From contig JAHEMS010000306.1 of assembly GCA_024643595.1 (NCBI GenBank), forward strand, positions 1 to 5,098: a stretch of DNA of 5,098 nucleotides. Direction: 5' to 3'. Source of the DNA: Bacteroidota bacterium (GTDB taxonomy: Bacteria; Bacteroidota; Bacteroidia; Cytophagales; Cyclobacteriaceae). Position numbers and translations under genes: made by a program. Shown here piece by piece: positions 1 through 5,098 of this stretch (positions within the stretch are counted from its first letter, which is position 1; each line of letters begins with the position of its first letter). The notes beneath the pieces were generated by a model. The model made no database searches and had not been told where the DNA came from. It saw nothing but the letters and a program-made list of their open reading frames with translations.

Positions 1-793
1 TGTCGTTGCGCTTTCCGTTGATGATGTAATTGGCTGAAGTGATTTGAGGAAACTCATCGGTGAGTGCTTTTAAGATCACCTCAATCCATTTCATTTCATC
101 ATAGGTCACCTGGAGGATGATCATCACATCGCCCGTCGTAGTTGTGCGAATGGTGAGCGTCCGCAGAAAGCCAACCTGCTTGCGCAGATCGAAAAACGGA
201 ATCTCATTTTCAACCGCCACTTTTTTTGCCAGTAGTCGGATACTGTTCGAAGGTTCCGGTTGCAGATAACAATTGTTCACATCAAAAACGCGATCGTACA
301 TACGTGGAATGTGATATCCAAGACCTACATCATAACGCTGTTCTTCGAGAGCAATAGTTAATTCTTCTTTCGTCAGCCAACGATTGGCGGTAAACGTATA
401 ATCCAGTTTGTTGCGATAGTAGTTTATACTTCCTGAGGCGAGGATGGGAGAAATTTCAGGCAGTGTTAATCCTCCTATCCTTTCAAGGTTATCAATGACT
501 TGCTGTTGCTTATACGTTAATTGGGTTTCATAATTAATGTGCTGCCATGAACATCCTCCACATAATCCAAAATGTTCGCAAAAAGGGGTTACCCGATGAG
601 GTGATAATTTATGAATTGCGGTCACTTTGCCCTCCAGGTAGTTACTCTTGATTTTTGTGAGTTCCGCTTCCACCGTGTCGCCCGGGGCACCTCCTTGTAA
701 AAAAATTACCAATCCGTTCACTTTGGCAATGCATTTACCTTCAGCAGCCATTGTTTCTATCACAATATCATCCAGTTTGTCGCCTTTCTTCAT
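1..793 (-). CDS. rlmD: 23S rRNA (uracil-C5)-methyltransferase, RlmD/RumA family, 5' part only
   Basis: The reverse strand reads open from an ATG at 793-791 for 264 codons with no stop and leaves the window at base 1, so the C-terminal part is missing. Residues about 4-60 look like a TRAM RNA-binding domain (IETMAAEGKCIAKVNG, then GGAPGDTVEAEL). The [4Fe-4S] ligand pattern C-X5-C-X2-C is present as C72, C78 and C81 in CEHFGLCGGCSWQH, with the likely fourth ligand C175 in VNNCYLQ. The family motif YRNKLDY lies at 126-132. Family members transfer a methyl group from S-adenosylmethionine to C5 of a uracil in 23S rRNA (U1939 in E. coli). The SAM-binding motifs and catalytic Cys/Glu would lie beyond the window, so activity cannot be judged. 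An in-frame TAA at 805-803 fixes the start; TTAGG about 12 bases upstream is a weak ribosome-binding candidate. It is divergent from the T9SS gene. The related m5U747 or tRNA m5U54 enzymes of the same superfamily are the alternatives. Confidence 0.88.
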   Translation of the reverse strand, partial: MKKGDKLDDIVIETMAAEGKCIAKVNGLVIFLQGGAPGDTVEAELTKIKSNYLEGKVTAIHKLSPHRVTPFCEHFGLCGGCSWQHINYETQLTYKQQQVIDNLERIGGLTLPEISPILASGSINYYRNKLDYTFTANRWLTKEELTIALEEQRYDVGLGYHIPRMYDRVFDVNNCYLQPEPSNSIRLLAKKVAVENEIPFFDLRKQVGFLRTLTIRTTTTGDVMIILQVTYDEMKWIEVILKALTDEFPQITSANYIINGKRND

Positions 794-820
794 GGAATCG
801 TGTTACCTAATTAAAGATTG

Positions 821-828
821 CGAAATTA
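821..828 (-). promoter_or_regulatory. Weak -7 promoter candidate for the rlmD-like gene
   Basis: On the reverse strand TAATTTCG differs by one base from the Bacteroidota -7 consensus TAnnTTTG and would start transcription roughly 20 bases before the ATG at 793. There is no good TTTG or TTG at the expected 19-20 base spacing upstream, so the assignment is tentative. Confidence 0.25.
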
Positions 829-866
829 CAGAAAATGCGAGGGTTTTAGCAGTAAATCAAAATGGC

Positions 867-874
867 TATCTTTC
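867..874 (+). promoter_or_regulatory. Weak -7 promoter candidate for the T9SS surface-protein gene
   Basis: TATCTTTC, followed by G, matches the Bacteroidota -7 consensus TAnnTTTG except at the last base. The T-rich TTTT at 844-847 sits 19 bases upstream but is a poor TTTG. Transcription would begin near 880, giving a leader of only about 9 bases that contains GGTGA (881-885) just before the ATG at 889. This fits position-wise but is weak on sequence alone. Confidence 0.3.
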
Positions 875-888
875 GTAACTGGTGAAGT

Positions 889-3600
889 ATGAAAAAAGCA
901 TTTCTTACGCTGTTGCTGTTGATTTCGTTTCCGCTTGTGGCCTCACACATTGTTGGCGGTGAATTTGAGCTGATATATGTTTCAGGAAGTACCTATCGGT
1001 TGAATCTCATCCTTTACTTTGATAAGGTTAATGGCCTACCAACCGCCAAAGACCAAAATGTAACGGTCACAATTTACAGAAAGCGTGATAATCAATTTAT
1101 GGGCTCCGTGTTTCTTCCCCGCGTTGATGAAACGAATGTTCCCTACACTCAACCCGAATGCTCTAGTGGTGAAATCGTTACCTCGAAATTATTGTATAGC
1201 TCCACCATTACGCTGTCACCTAATCTGTACAACGATCCTAATGGGTATTTTGTCGTTTGGGAACGATGCTGTAGAAATTATTCCATCACCAATATTTATA
1301 GCCAGACACCCCAGGGATCCAACATCTCAGCAGGGCAAACTTTTTATCTCGAGTTTCCTCCTGTGGTAAAAAATGGTGAGCCTTTTATCAATTCTTCACC
1401 CCGGTTGTTTCCTCCACTTAATGATTATGCCTGTCCTTTTCGCCCATACTATGTAGATTTTGCAGGAATAGATGACGATAATGATTCTTTGGTTTATTCC
1501 CTGGTTACTCCACTCAATACAACTTCTCAGATAGCCTTTCCTCCACCTTCGCCTGGACCTTTTCCCCCAGTAATCTGGAGGCCAGGGTACAGTTTGTACA
1601 ACATCATTAATGGAAATCCCGACTTAAGAATCAGTACAGACGGATTGCTAACAGCCACCCCTCAAACACAAGGTCTTTTTGTCTTTGCCGTAAAAATCGA
1701 TGAATACCGTAATGGTGAAAAAATTGGAGAAAGCAGGCGTGATTTTCAAATGCTGGTGGTGGATGGCTGCCCAAAGGCCGAACCTCCTTCCATCGTTGGG
1801 AAAAAATTAACCGATGCTTCATTCACTTATAATAATTCCATGAGTATAAGTTTTGCCAACACGGTTTCAGATGGAGATCGTTGCATTCAAGTGCAAGTCT
1901 CCGATCCTGATGCCAGTAAAATAGAAGATAATTTCACGGAAAGGATTTCCATCCGGGCAGTGGCGTTGAATTTCAAAAAGAATGTGAAACAAGTATTGCC
2001 TTCCATCTCTACAGCTACGCTTACCAATGGAAGCACCAAAGATTTTACTATTTGCTTTCCACAATGCCCTTTCATTGAAGGCGGACCTTATCAAATTGGC
2101 ATTATCGCTTTTGATGACGCCTGCAGTTTGCCGTTGACTGACACGCTTAAAATTGAAGTGAACGTAGAGCCACCTGCCAACAGCCCACCTTACTTTGTAA
2201 AACCGATTGATCCGATAACTTCTATAACAATTAATGAAGGAGGGTTTTATGAGGCTGACTTTGAAATTCGGGATGATGATAATGATGAAATCTTCGTTTC
2301 CGTAGCCAGTGATGGATTTGTGCTGGCAGATGCCGGTTTCACTATTAATATTGAAGAGCCTCGCGTGAATGGGATAGTGAAAGGTAAAATTCGCTGGGAT
2401 GCGTATTGCGATATCTTCGATTTTACCAACCGGACTTATTTTGAAATAAACATTCTGGCAAACGATGTTGATCGCTGTGACAATAAAGAATTCGTATCGA
2501 CTAACTTCAAATTTAATGTCCTTTTACCCGGCAATGCCGACCCATTTATTGATACCGACCTTACCCCGGATCCGCAAGAGCGAAGTGTGCTGAATCTTGA
2601 AAGACGAATTAATGAATCGCTTTCATTCACAGTCACCGGAAAAGATCTTATCGATAATGATTTTCTTGTTTTGGATGTAAAACAACGGGCTGAGCTCAAC
2701 GCGCTTGGCATTTCTTTTCCTGAAGCCACCGGCATTGGACAAGTGTCTTCTTTGTTTCAGTGGGACTTAACCTGCGCTAACGTTGACTTAAAAAAGAAAG
2801 ATAATTTTCTTTTTCAATTTATTGTCGTCGATAATTCCAACAAATGCCGCATCTATAAAGCTGATACGGTTGATGTTCAGGTGAAAATTCTTCCACCACA
2901 AAATACAGCCCCGCAACTTGTCATTCAAAAAGATGGTACTGTGGTCAATGATAACACAAAAACTTTTACGTTGGGCCAATCCATTCGATTTGATCTGACG
3001 GGTACAGATGTGGATGTTCTCCCGAATATGGATTTATTGAATCTCACCCTCATTGAAGCCAAAGGGAATGTTCCTCCGGAGGGCTATGTATTTACTCCCG
3101 TTAGCGGGAGAGGAAAAGTGGAGACCGTCTTTTCTTGGGCACCCGATTGTTCATTGTTCAAAAACAATATTTATGAAAACACCTATACTTTTAAATTCCG
3201 ATTAAGTGATGACCGTTGCTTCAATGTCATGGCAGATACTGTTTCATTAACGATTGTACTCAAAGACATAGAAAGCGATGATACTGAATTTCTTCCTCCA
3301 AATGTGTTTACTCCTAATGGCGATGGTTGCAATGATTACTTTGCCCTGGAAGGGATAGAACCATGTCCTTTCAATCCTGACAATACAACGAAGCCAGATG
3401 ACCTCGTATCATTGCCTCCCGACAATTGTTTTCACCATTTTGAATCCGTACGGATTTACAACCGATGGGGTAATCCTGTTTTTGAAAGCACCGATCGTAA
3501 GTTCAGATGGTATGCCAGCGACAATGCGGCTGGTGTTTATTTTTACTTCGTTAAATTCAATGACAAGGAATATAAGGGGTCTGTTTCAGTGCGCTATTAA
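889..3600 (+). CDS. Secreted multi-module surface protein with T9SS type B (CHU_C, gliding-motility-associated) sorting domain
   Basis: This 903-residue protein has a Sec signal peptide at about 1-19 (MKKAFLTLLLLISFPLVAS) with cleavage likely before HIVGGEFELIY, a mature N-terminus typical of CHU_C-type proteins. Residues 20-164 form an N-terminal beta-rich domain. From about 165 to 796 there are five diverged tandem Ig/cadherin-like modules, each with a beta strand leading into an Asp-rich loop (IDDDNDS at 194-200, RDDDNDE at 461-467, GTDVDV at 705-710), suggestive of Ca2+ binding. The C-terminus carries PNVFTPNGDGCND (804-816), VRIYNRWGNPVFES (854-867) and the ending GVYFYFVKFNDKEYKGSVSVRY, the signature of the type B T9SS domain that directs passage across the outer membrane. 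The start is fixed by an in-frame TGA at 883-885. The gene stands alone between divergent and convergent neighbours. The role is probably adhesion or surface structure; 'gliding-motility-associated' is a domain name and does not show that this protein moves the cell. No catalytic domain is visible. The domain family is certain, the biological role unknown. Confidence 0.93.
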   Translation: MKKAFLTLLLLISFPLVASHIVGGEFELIYVSGSTYRLNLILYFDKVNGLPTAKDQNVTVTIYRKRDNQFMGSVFLPRVDETNVPYTQPECSSGEIVTSKLLYSSTITLSPNLYNDPNGYFVVWERCCRNYSITNIYSQTPQGSNISAGQTFYLEFPPVVKNGEPFINSSPRLFPPLNDYACPFRPYYVDFAGIDDDNDSLVYSLVTPLNTTSQIAFPPPSPGPFPPVIWRPGYSLYNIINGNPDLRISTDGLLTATPQTQGLFVFAVKIDEYRNGEKIGESRRDFQMLVVDGCPKAEPPSIVGKKLTDASFTYNNSMSISFANTVSDGDRCIQVQVSDPDASKIEDNFTERISIRAVALNFKKNVKQVLPSISTATLTNGSTKDFTICFPQCPFIEGGPYQIGIIAFDDACSLPLTDTLKIEVNVEPPANSPPYFVKPIDPITSITINEGGFYEADFEIRDDDNDEIFVSVASDGFVLADAGFTINIEEPRVNGIVKGKIRWDAYCDIFDFTNRTYFEINILANDVDRCDNKEFVSTNFKFNVLLPGNADPFIDTDLTPDPQERSVLNLERRINESLSFTVTGKDLIDNDFLVLDVKQRAELNALGISFPEATGIGQVSSLFQWDLTCANVDLKKKDNFLFQFIVVDNSNKCRIYKADTVDVQVKILPPQNTAPQLVIQKDGTVVNDNTKTFTLGQSIRFDLTGTDVDVLPNMDLLNLTLIEAKGNVPPEGYVFTPVSGRGKVETVFSWAPDCSLFKNNIYENTYTFKFRLSDDRCFNVMADTVSLTIVLKDIESDDTEFLPPNVFTPNGDGCNDYFALEGIEPCPFNPDNTTKPDDLVSLPPDNCFHHFESVRIYNRWGNPVFESTDRKFRWYASDNAAGVYFYFVKFNDKEYKGSVSVRY
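1381..3276 (+). repeat. Protein-level tandem Ig/cadherin-like modules within the T9SS surface protein
   Basis: Five modules can be laid over one another at roughly residues 165-297, 298-430, 431-549, 550-672 and 673-796. Each opens with a strand plus acidic loop: VDFAGIDDDNDSLVYSLV, IQVQVSDPDASK, ADFEIRDDDNDEIFVSVA, LSFTVTGKDLIDNDFLVLDV, and IRFDLTGTDVDV. The last three share a central W-[DA]-x-x-C followed 23-24 residues later by a second Cys: C507/C530, C629/C653 and C754/C777. Module two has a related pair, C393/C412, and module one lacks the pair. DNA identity between modules is low, so this is an old duplication series and not a recent DNA repeat. Boundaries are approximate. Confidence 0.6.
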
Positions 3601-4334
3601 AGCCTGATGGGAGTAACTCGATTTTCTTTTACATATGCCGGTTGATCAAACCATTGAACCTCCACCCAAACATCCTTTTTATTTATTTTTCTCAATTTAT
3701 GCCCTGCCTCTACCACCGCTATCACGTTGGCCCCAGCTGATGGACCACTCATGAGATAGGTGGTGCTGCTGCTAATCATGACCTCTGAATTGATAATCGG
3801 GAAATTTACATTCACTGCCAGTAACACCATAAAAACCATCATCATCACAACAGCCCCGATTGGTTTTTTGCCTTGACGTTTTTTTGTATAAATCCACGCC
3901 ATGCAAAACATCGCGGCAGCGGCTAATAGTAATGAAATCAGATATCCATATTTATTAAGATGATAATAAAACTCATCGGATTCAGGATTTTCATATCCCA
4001 CTAACCTGTTTTTAGCTGCCAGTTCCTGCATTTTTTGCAATACCTGATCATCACCTGTTGCCATATAATACAAGTTAAGGTAATAAAGGCCCTGGCTCAC
4101 ATTTCCCAATCCTTCATGGATGTAGCCCATTTTCAATAACATAGCCGGGGTGTATTGCTTTGCCGCGAGCACTTCTTCATAAATCTTCAGCGACTGCGTG
4201 TATTGCTTTACTTTAAATAATGAATCAGCATAAGCAAACTGACGGGTAAATATTTGAGCATGGCATATGGGGCCGAAAAAAGTAATAGCAAATAGCAGAA
4301 GAATTTTTAAAATGCCTGTTTGTATATTTTTCAT
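3597..4334 (-). CDS. BatE-like TPR / two-helix membrane / SH3-like domain protein
   Basis: This 245-residue protein begins with a signal peptide of about 26 residues (cleavage probably after CHA, before QIFTRQF). Residues 35-63 and 64-95 form two TPR-like helix pairs (YADSLFKVKQYTQSLKIYEEVL and AMLLKMGYIHEGLGNVSQGLYYLNLYY). Two hydrophobic helices at about 129-149 and 160-176 flank a basic loop (KKRQGKK), and residues 185-245 resemble a bacterial SH3 domain (YLMSGPSAGANVIAVVEAGHKL, then DVWVEVQW). By the positive-inside rule the TPR and SH3 parts should both lie in the periplasm, with the short basic loop in the cytoplasm. This order is known from BatE proteins of Bacteroidota bat ('aerotolerance') loci, but no batA-D neighbours are visible, so only 'BatE-like' is justified. 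An in-frame TAA at 4343-4341 fixes the start. AAAGG on the reverse strand (4348-4344), 9 bases before the ATG, is a reasonable ribosome-binding site. The stop codon overlaps that of the convergent T9SS gene. The partner and molecular role are unknown. Confidence 0.8.
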   Translation of the reverse strand: MKNIQTGILKILLLFAITFFGPICHAQIFTRQFAYADSLFKVKQYTQSLKIYEEVLAAKQYTPAMLLKMGYIHEGLGNVSQGLYYLNLYYMATGDDQVLQKMQELAAKNRLVGYENPESDEFYYHLNKYGYLISLLLAAAAMFCMAWIYTKKRQGKKPIGAVVMMMVFMVLLAVNVNFPIINSEVMISSSTTYLMSGPSAGANVIAVVEAGHKLRKINKKDVWVEVQWFDQPAYVKENRVTPIRL

Positions 4335-4349
4335 ATCCTGTTACCTTTG
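4319..4349 (+). promoter_or_regulatory. Bacteroidota-type promoter of the tRNA-Lys gene
   Basis: TTTG at 4319-4322 is followed by exactly 19 bases and then TACCTTTG at 4342-4349, a full match to the -33/-7 consensus TTTG-N19-TAnnTTTG of the primary sigma factor in this phylum. Transcription should begin near 4356, leaving a leader of about 54 bases before the tRNA at 4410. The -33 element lies inside the first codons of the divergent TPR/SH3 gene, and the -7 element covers that gene's ribosome-binding region on the opposite strand. Confidence 0.75.
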
Positions 4350-4409
4350 CGACCTCAATTACGGAAATGCCTTTTAAATGGACAAATTCGTAATTCTTGT
4401 TAGGTAAGG

Positions 4410-4482
4410 GATTCCGTAGCTCAGTTGGTAGAGCAATACACTTTTAATGTATGGGTCCTGGGTTCGAGTCCCAGCGGGATCA
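4410..4482 (+). tRNA. tRNA-Lys (anticodon UUU)
   Basis: The 73 bases fold into a complete cloverleaf. The acceptor stem 4410-4416 (GATTCCG) pairs with 4475-4481 (CGGGATC), with one U-G wobble at 4413/4478. The D stem is GCTC/GAGC (4419-4422 with 4431-4434) with GG at 4427-4428. The anticodon stem is ATACA/TGTAT (4436-4440 with 4448-4452) around the loop CTTTTAA, placing TTT at 4443-4445. The variable loop is GGGTC, and the T stem CTGGG/CCCAG (4458-4462 with 4470-4474) encloses TTCGAGT. The discriminator is A4482. CCA is not encoded (the sequence continues CACAA), so it must be added by CCA-adding enzyme. The UUU anticodon reads AAA and AAG codons. The gene has its own promoter and terminator and looks monocistronic. 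Confidence 0.98.
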
Positions 4483-4493
4483 CAATATTTCAC

Positions 4494-4520
4494 AAAAGCA
4501 CTTCAACCAGGTGCTTTTTT
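4494..4520 (+). terminator. Intrinsic terminator after tRNA-Lys, possibly bidirectional
   Basis: AAAAGCAC (4494-4501) pairs with GTGCTTTT (4511-4518). The stem can extend by a U-G and a U-A pair to a 5-base CAACC loop, and it is followed by a run of six T (4515-4520). It lies 12 bases after the tRNA. Read in reverse, the stem is followed by GTGCTTTTG, so it could also stop transcripts of the convergent gene that ends at 4593. Confidence 0.85.
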
Positions 4521-4592
4521 ATTTACATCGATTTATTATCAACCTTCAAGAGTTTGAAATTGGGTGTGAATCTCTATCCAATAAATCTGAAA

Positions 4593-5015
4593 TTAATCCC
4601 AATTGACAAACGGAATCAAGAATGACACCAACGCATTACCATGTGCCTTTGAAACATGTTTTGTGTAAGATTTCATACTCTCATGAATGAGGGAAGAATA
4701 ATCCTCACCCAACTTAGCAAGTATTGGTTCCATTTTCTCCAATTCCATCTTTATTGTTTCTTCTCTTTCTTTTGTTCCTTTCGGCAATTGTCTATCCAGC
4801 GTTTCTATATTACTTAAAAAGACTTTTTCTGCATCGTAATAGAAGGAAGCCAAGAGCGGATCGCAGGAATATGTTTTCATATGCGTGAATTGAATGGCCT
4901 CCTTTTTCTCCTTTTCATTCATCTGTCCATCGGTATTCGCTGCAAGCAGTGAGATGTAAGCGGGAATCTTTAATAACTTGTCTTTTTCGTCTATCGTCAG
5001 GTCCTTGTAAATCAT
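4593..5015 (-). CDS. Hypothetical helical protein, possibly TerB-like
   Basis: I do not recognise this 140-residue protein with certainty. It has no signal peptide or membrane helix and is predicted by eye to be almost entirely helical, soluble and charged, hence probably cytoplasmic. The segment IPAYISLLAANTDGQMNEKE (17-36) resembles the first conserved acidic motif of TerB-like domains, in which a small helix is followed by a DG-x-x-x-E-E type turn; this is a resemblance only. Residues about 66-102 are rich in Glu and Lys and may form a long helix, and the chain ends in a hydrophobic stretch, SFLIPFVNWD. An in-frame TAA at 5030-5028 fixes the ATG at 5015; no clear Shine-Dalgarno sequence precedes it. 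It converges on the tRNA-Lys unit and may share its terminator. No ter genes are nearby, so tellurite resistance should not be inferred. Confidence 0.75.
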   Translation of the reverse strand: MIYKDLTIDEKDKLLKIPAYISLLAANTDGQMNEKEKKEAIQFTHMKTYSCDPLLASFYYDAEKVFLSNIETLDRQLPKGTKEREETIKMELEKMEPILAKLGEDYSSLIHESMKSYTKHVSKAHGNALVSFLIPFVNWD

Positions 5016-5029
5016 AACACTATTTGATT

Positions 5030-5098
5030 AATTCAACATAAACGCATCGTTGAATTTTGCCAATTCAACCAACTATTCAAATTTCCGAAAATTCAACC
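5030..5098. repeat. Cluster of AATTCAAC units in direct and inverted orientation
   Basis: AATTCAAC occurs at 5030-5037, 5062-5069 and 5090-5097, with the inverted copy GTTGAATT at 5049-5056 and a degenerate TATTCAAA at 5074-5081. The inverted copy can pair with the left unit (8-bp stem, 11-base loop) or the right unit (8-bp stem, loop TTGCC). The cluster reaches the window edge, so its full extent is unknown. It lies directly upstream of the 140-residue gene and may be regulatory, but the DNA is AT-rich and some matches could be chance. Confidence 0.5.
5033..5063 (-). promoter_or_regulatory. Weak promoter candidate for the 140-residue hypothetical gene
   Basis: On the reverse strand TTG (5063-5061) is followed by 20 bases and then TATGTTGA (5040-5033), an imperfect version of TAnnTTTG. 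Transcription would begin near 5027, about 12 bases before the ATG. Both elements overlap AATTCAAC units, which would suit an operator, but the -7 match is imperfect. Confidence 0.25.

Noticed and set aside
648..878. 76-codon plus-strand open frame upstream of the T9SS gene
   Set aside because: It lies mostly opposite the rlmD-like coding region, whose translation shows clear family motifs, and its own product is low in recognisable features.
1631..2979. Several minus-strand open frames of 60-99 codons inside the T9SS gene
   Set aside because: They are antisense shadows of a long gene with a coherent domain structure; none has a signal peptide, a recognised motif or a convincing ribosome-binding site.
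3640..3652. GGTTGATCAAACC near-palindrome as a terminator for the T9SS gene
   Set aside because: The arms are imperfect with one extra base, leave almost no loop, and no T-run follows.
4260..4265. Cys24 of the TPR/SH3 protein as a lipoprotein attachment residue
   Set aside because: The preceding residues G-P-I do not fit a lipobox, whereas a signal-peptidase I site after CHA fits.
4410..4520. tRNA-Lys 3' end as an integration (att) site for a mobile element
   Set aside because: No second copy of the tRNA 3' end and no integrase or phage gene appears in the window; the tRNA is followed directly by its own terminator.
4558..4604. AATTGGG / CCCAATT inverted repeat near the end of the 140-residue gene
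   Set aside because: Seven AT-rich pairs across a 33-base loop with no T-run are not a convincing terminator; the 4494-4520 hairpin is a better candidate.
4425..4625. 66-codon plus-strand open frame
   Set aside because: It starts inside the tRNA-Lys gene and runs through the terminator into the 3' end of the minus-strand gene, so it is a chance frame.

Overview
The window looks like ordinary chromosomal DNA of a Bacteroidota bacterium, probably a Cytophagales- or Chitinophagales-type member. Three things point there. A large secreted protein ends in a type B (CHU_C) sorting domain of the type IX secretion system (T9SS), which is specific to this phylum. The tRNA promoter matches the Bacteroidota TTTG-N19-TAnnTTTG pattern rather than the usual -35/-10. 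The leaders are AT-rich with weak Shine-Dalgarno sequences. No mobile element, CRISPR array, phage gene or integration scar is visible.

Layout from left to right: (1) 1-793, minus strand, is the N-terminal 264 codons of an RlmD/RumA-type 23S rRNA m5U methyltransferase that runs off the left edge. (2) 794-888 is a 95-bp divergent intergenic region with weak promoter candidates in both directions. (3) 889-3600, plus, is a 903-residue exported T9SS surface or adhesin-like protein built from about five tandem Ig/cadherin-like modules. (4) 3597-4334, minus, is a 245-residue BatE-like membrane protein (signal peptide, TPR, two membrane helices, SH3-like domain) that meets the previous gene tail to tail with a 4-base overlap of the stop codons. 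(5) 4319-4520, plus, is a complete tRNA-Lys(UUU) unit: promoter, gene and intrinsic terminator. (6) 4593-5015, minus, is a 140-residue helical protein of unknown function with a faint TerB-like signature. (7) 5016-5098 is AT-rich non-coding DNA with repeated AATTCAAC units.

The genes do not form one pathway. Neighbours are divergent or convergent, so each is probably its own transcription unit. Translation-related genes (rlmD, tRNA-Lys) are interspersed with envelope genes (the T9SS cargo and the TPR/SH3 protein). All four protein starts are well fixed, because each has an in-frame stop codon within 15 bases upstream of the ATG. I found no convincing new multi-gene system. The most distinctive points are the repeated cysteine-pair pattern in the T9SS protein, the stand-alone BatE-like protein, the overlap of the tRNA promoter with the ribosome-binding region of the divergent gene, and the repeat cluster at the right edge.
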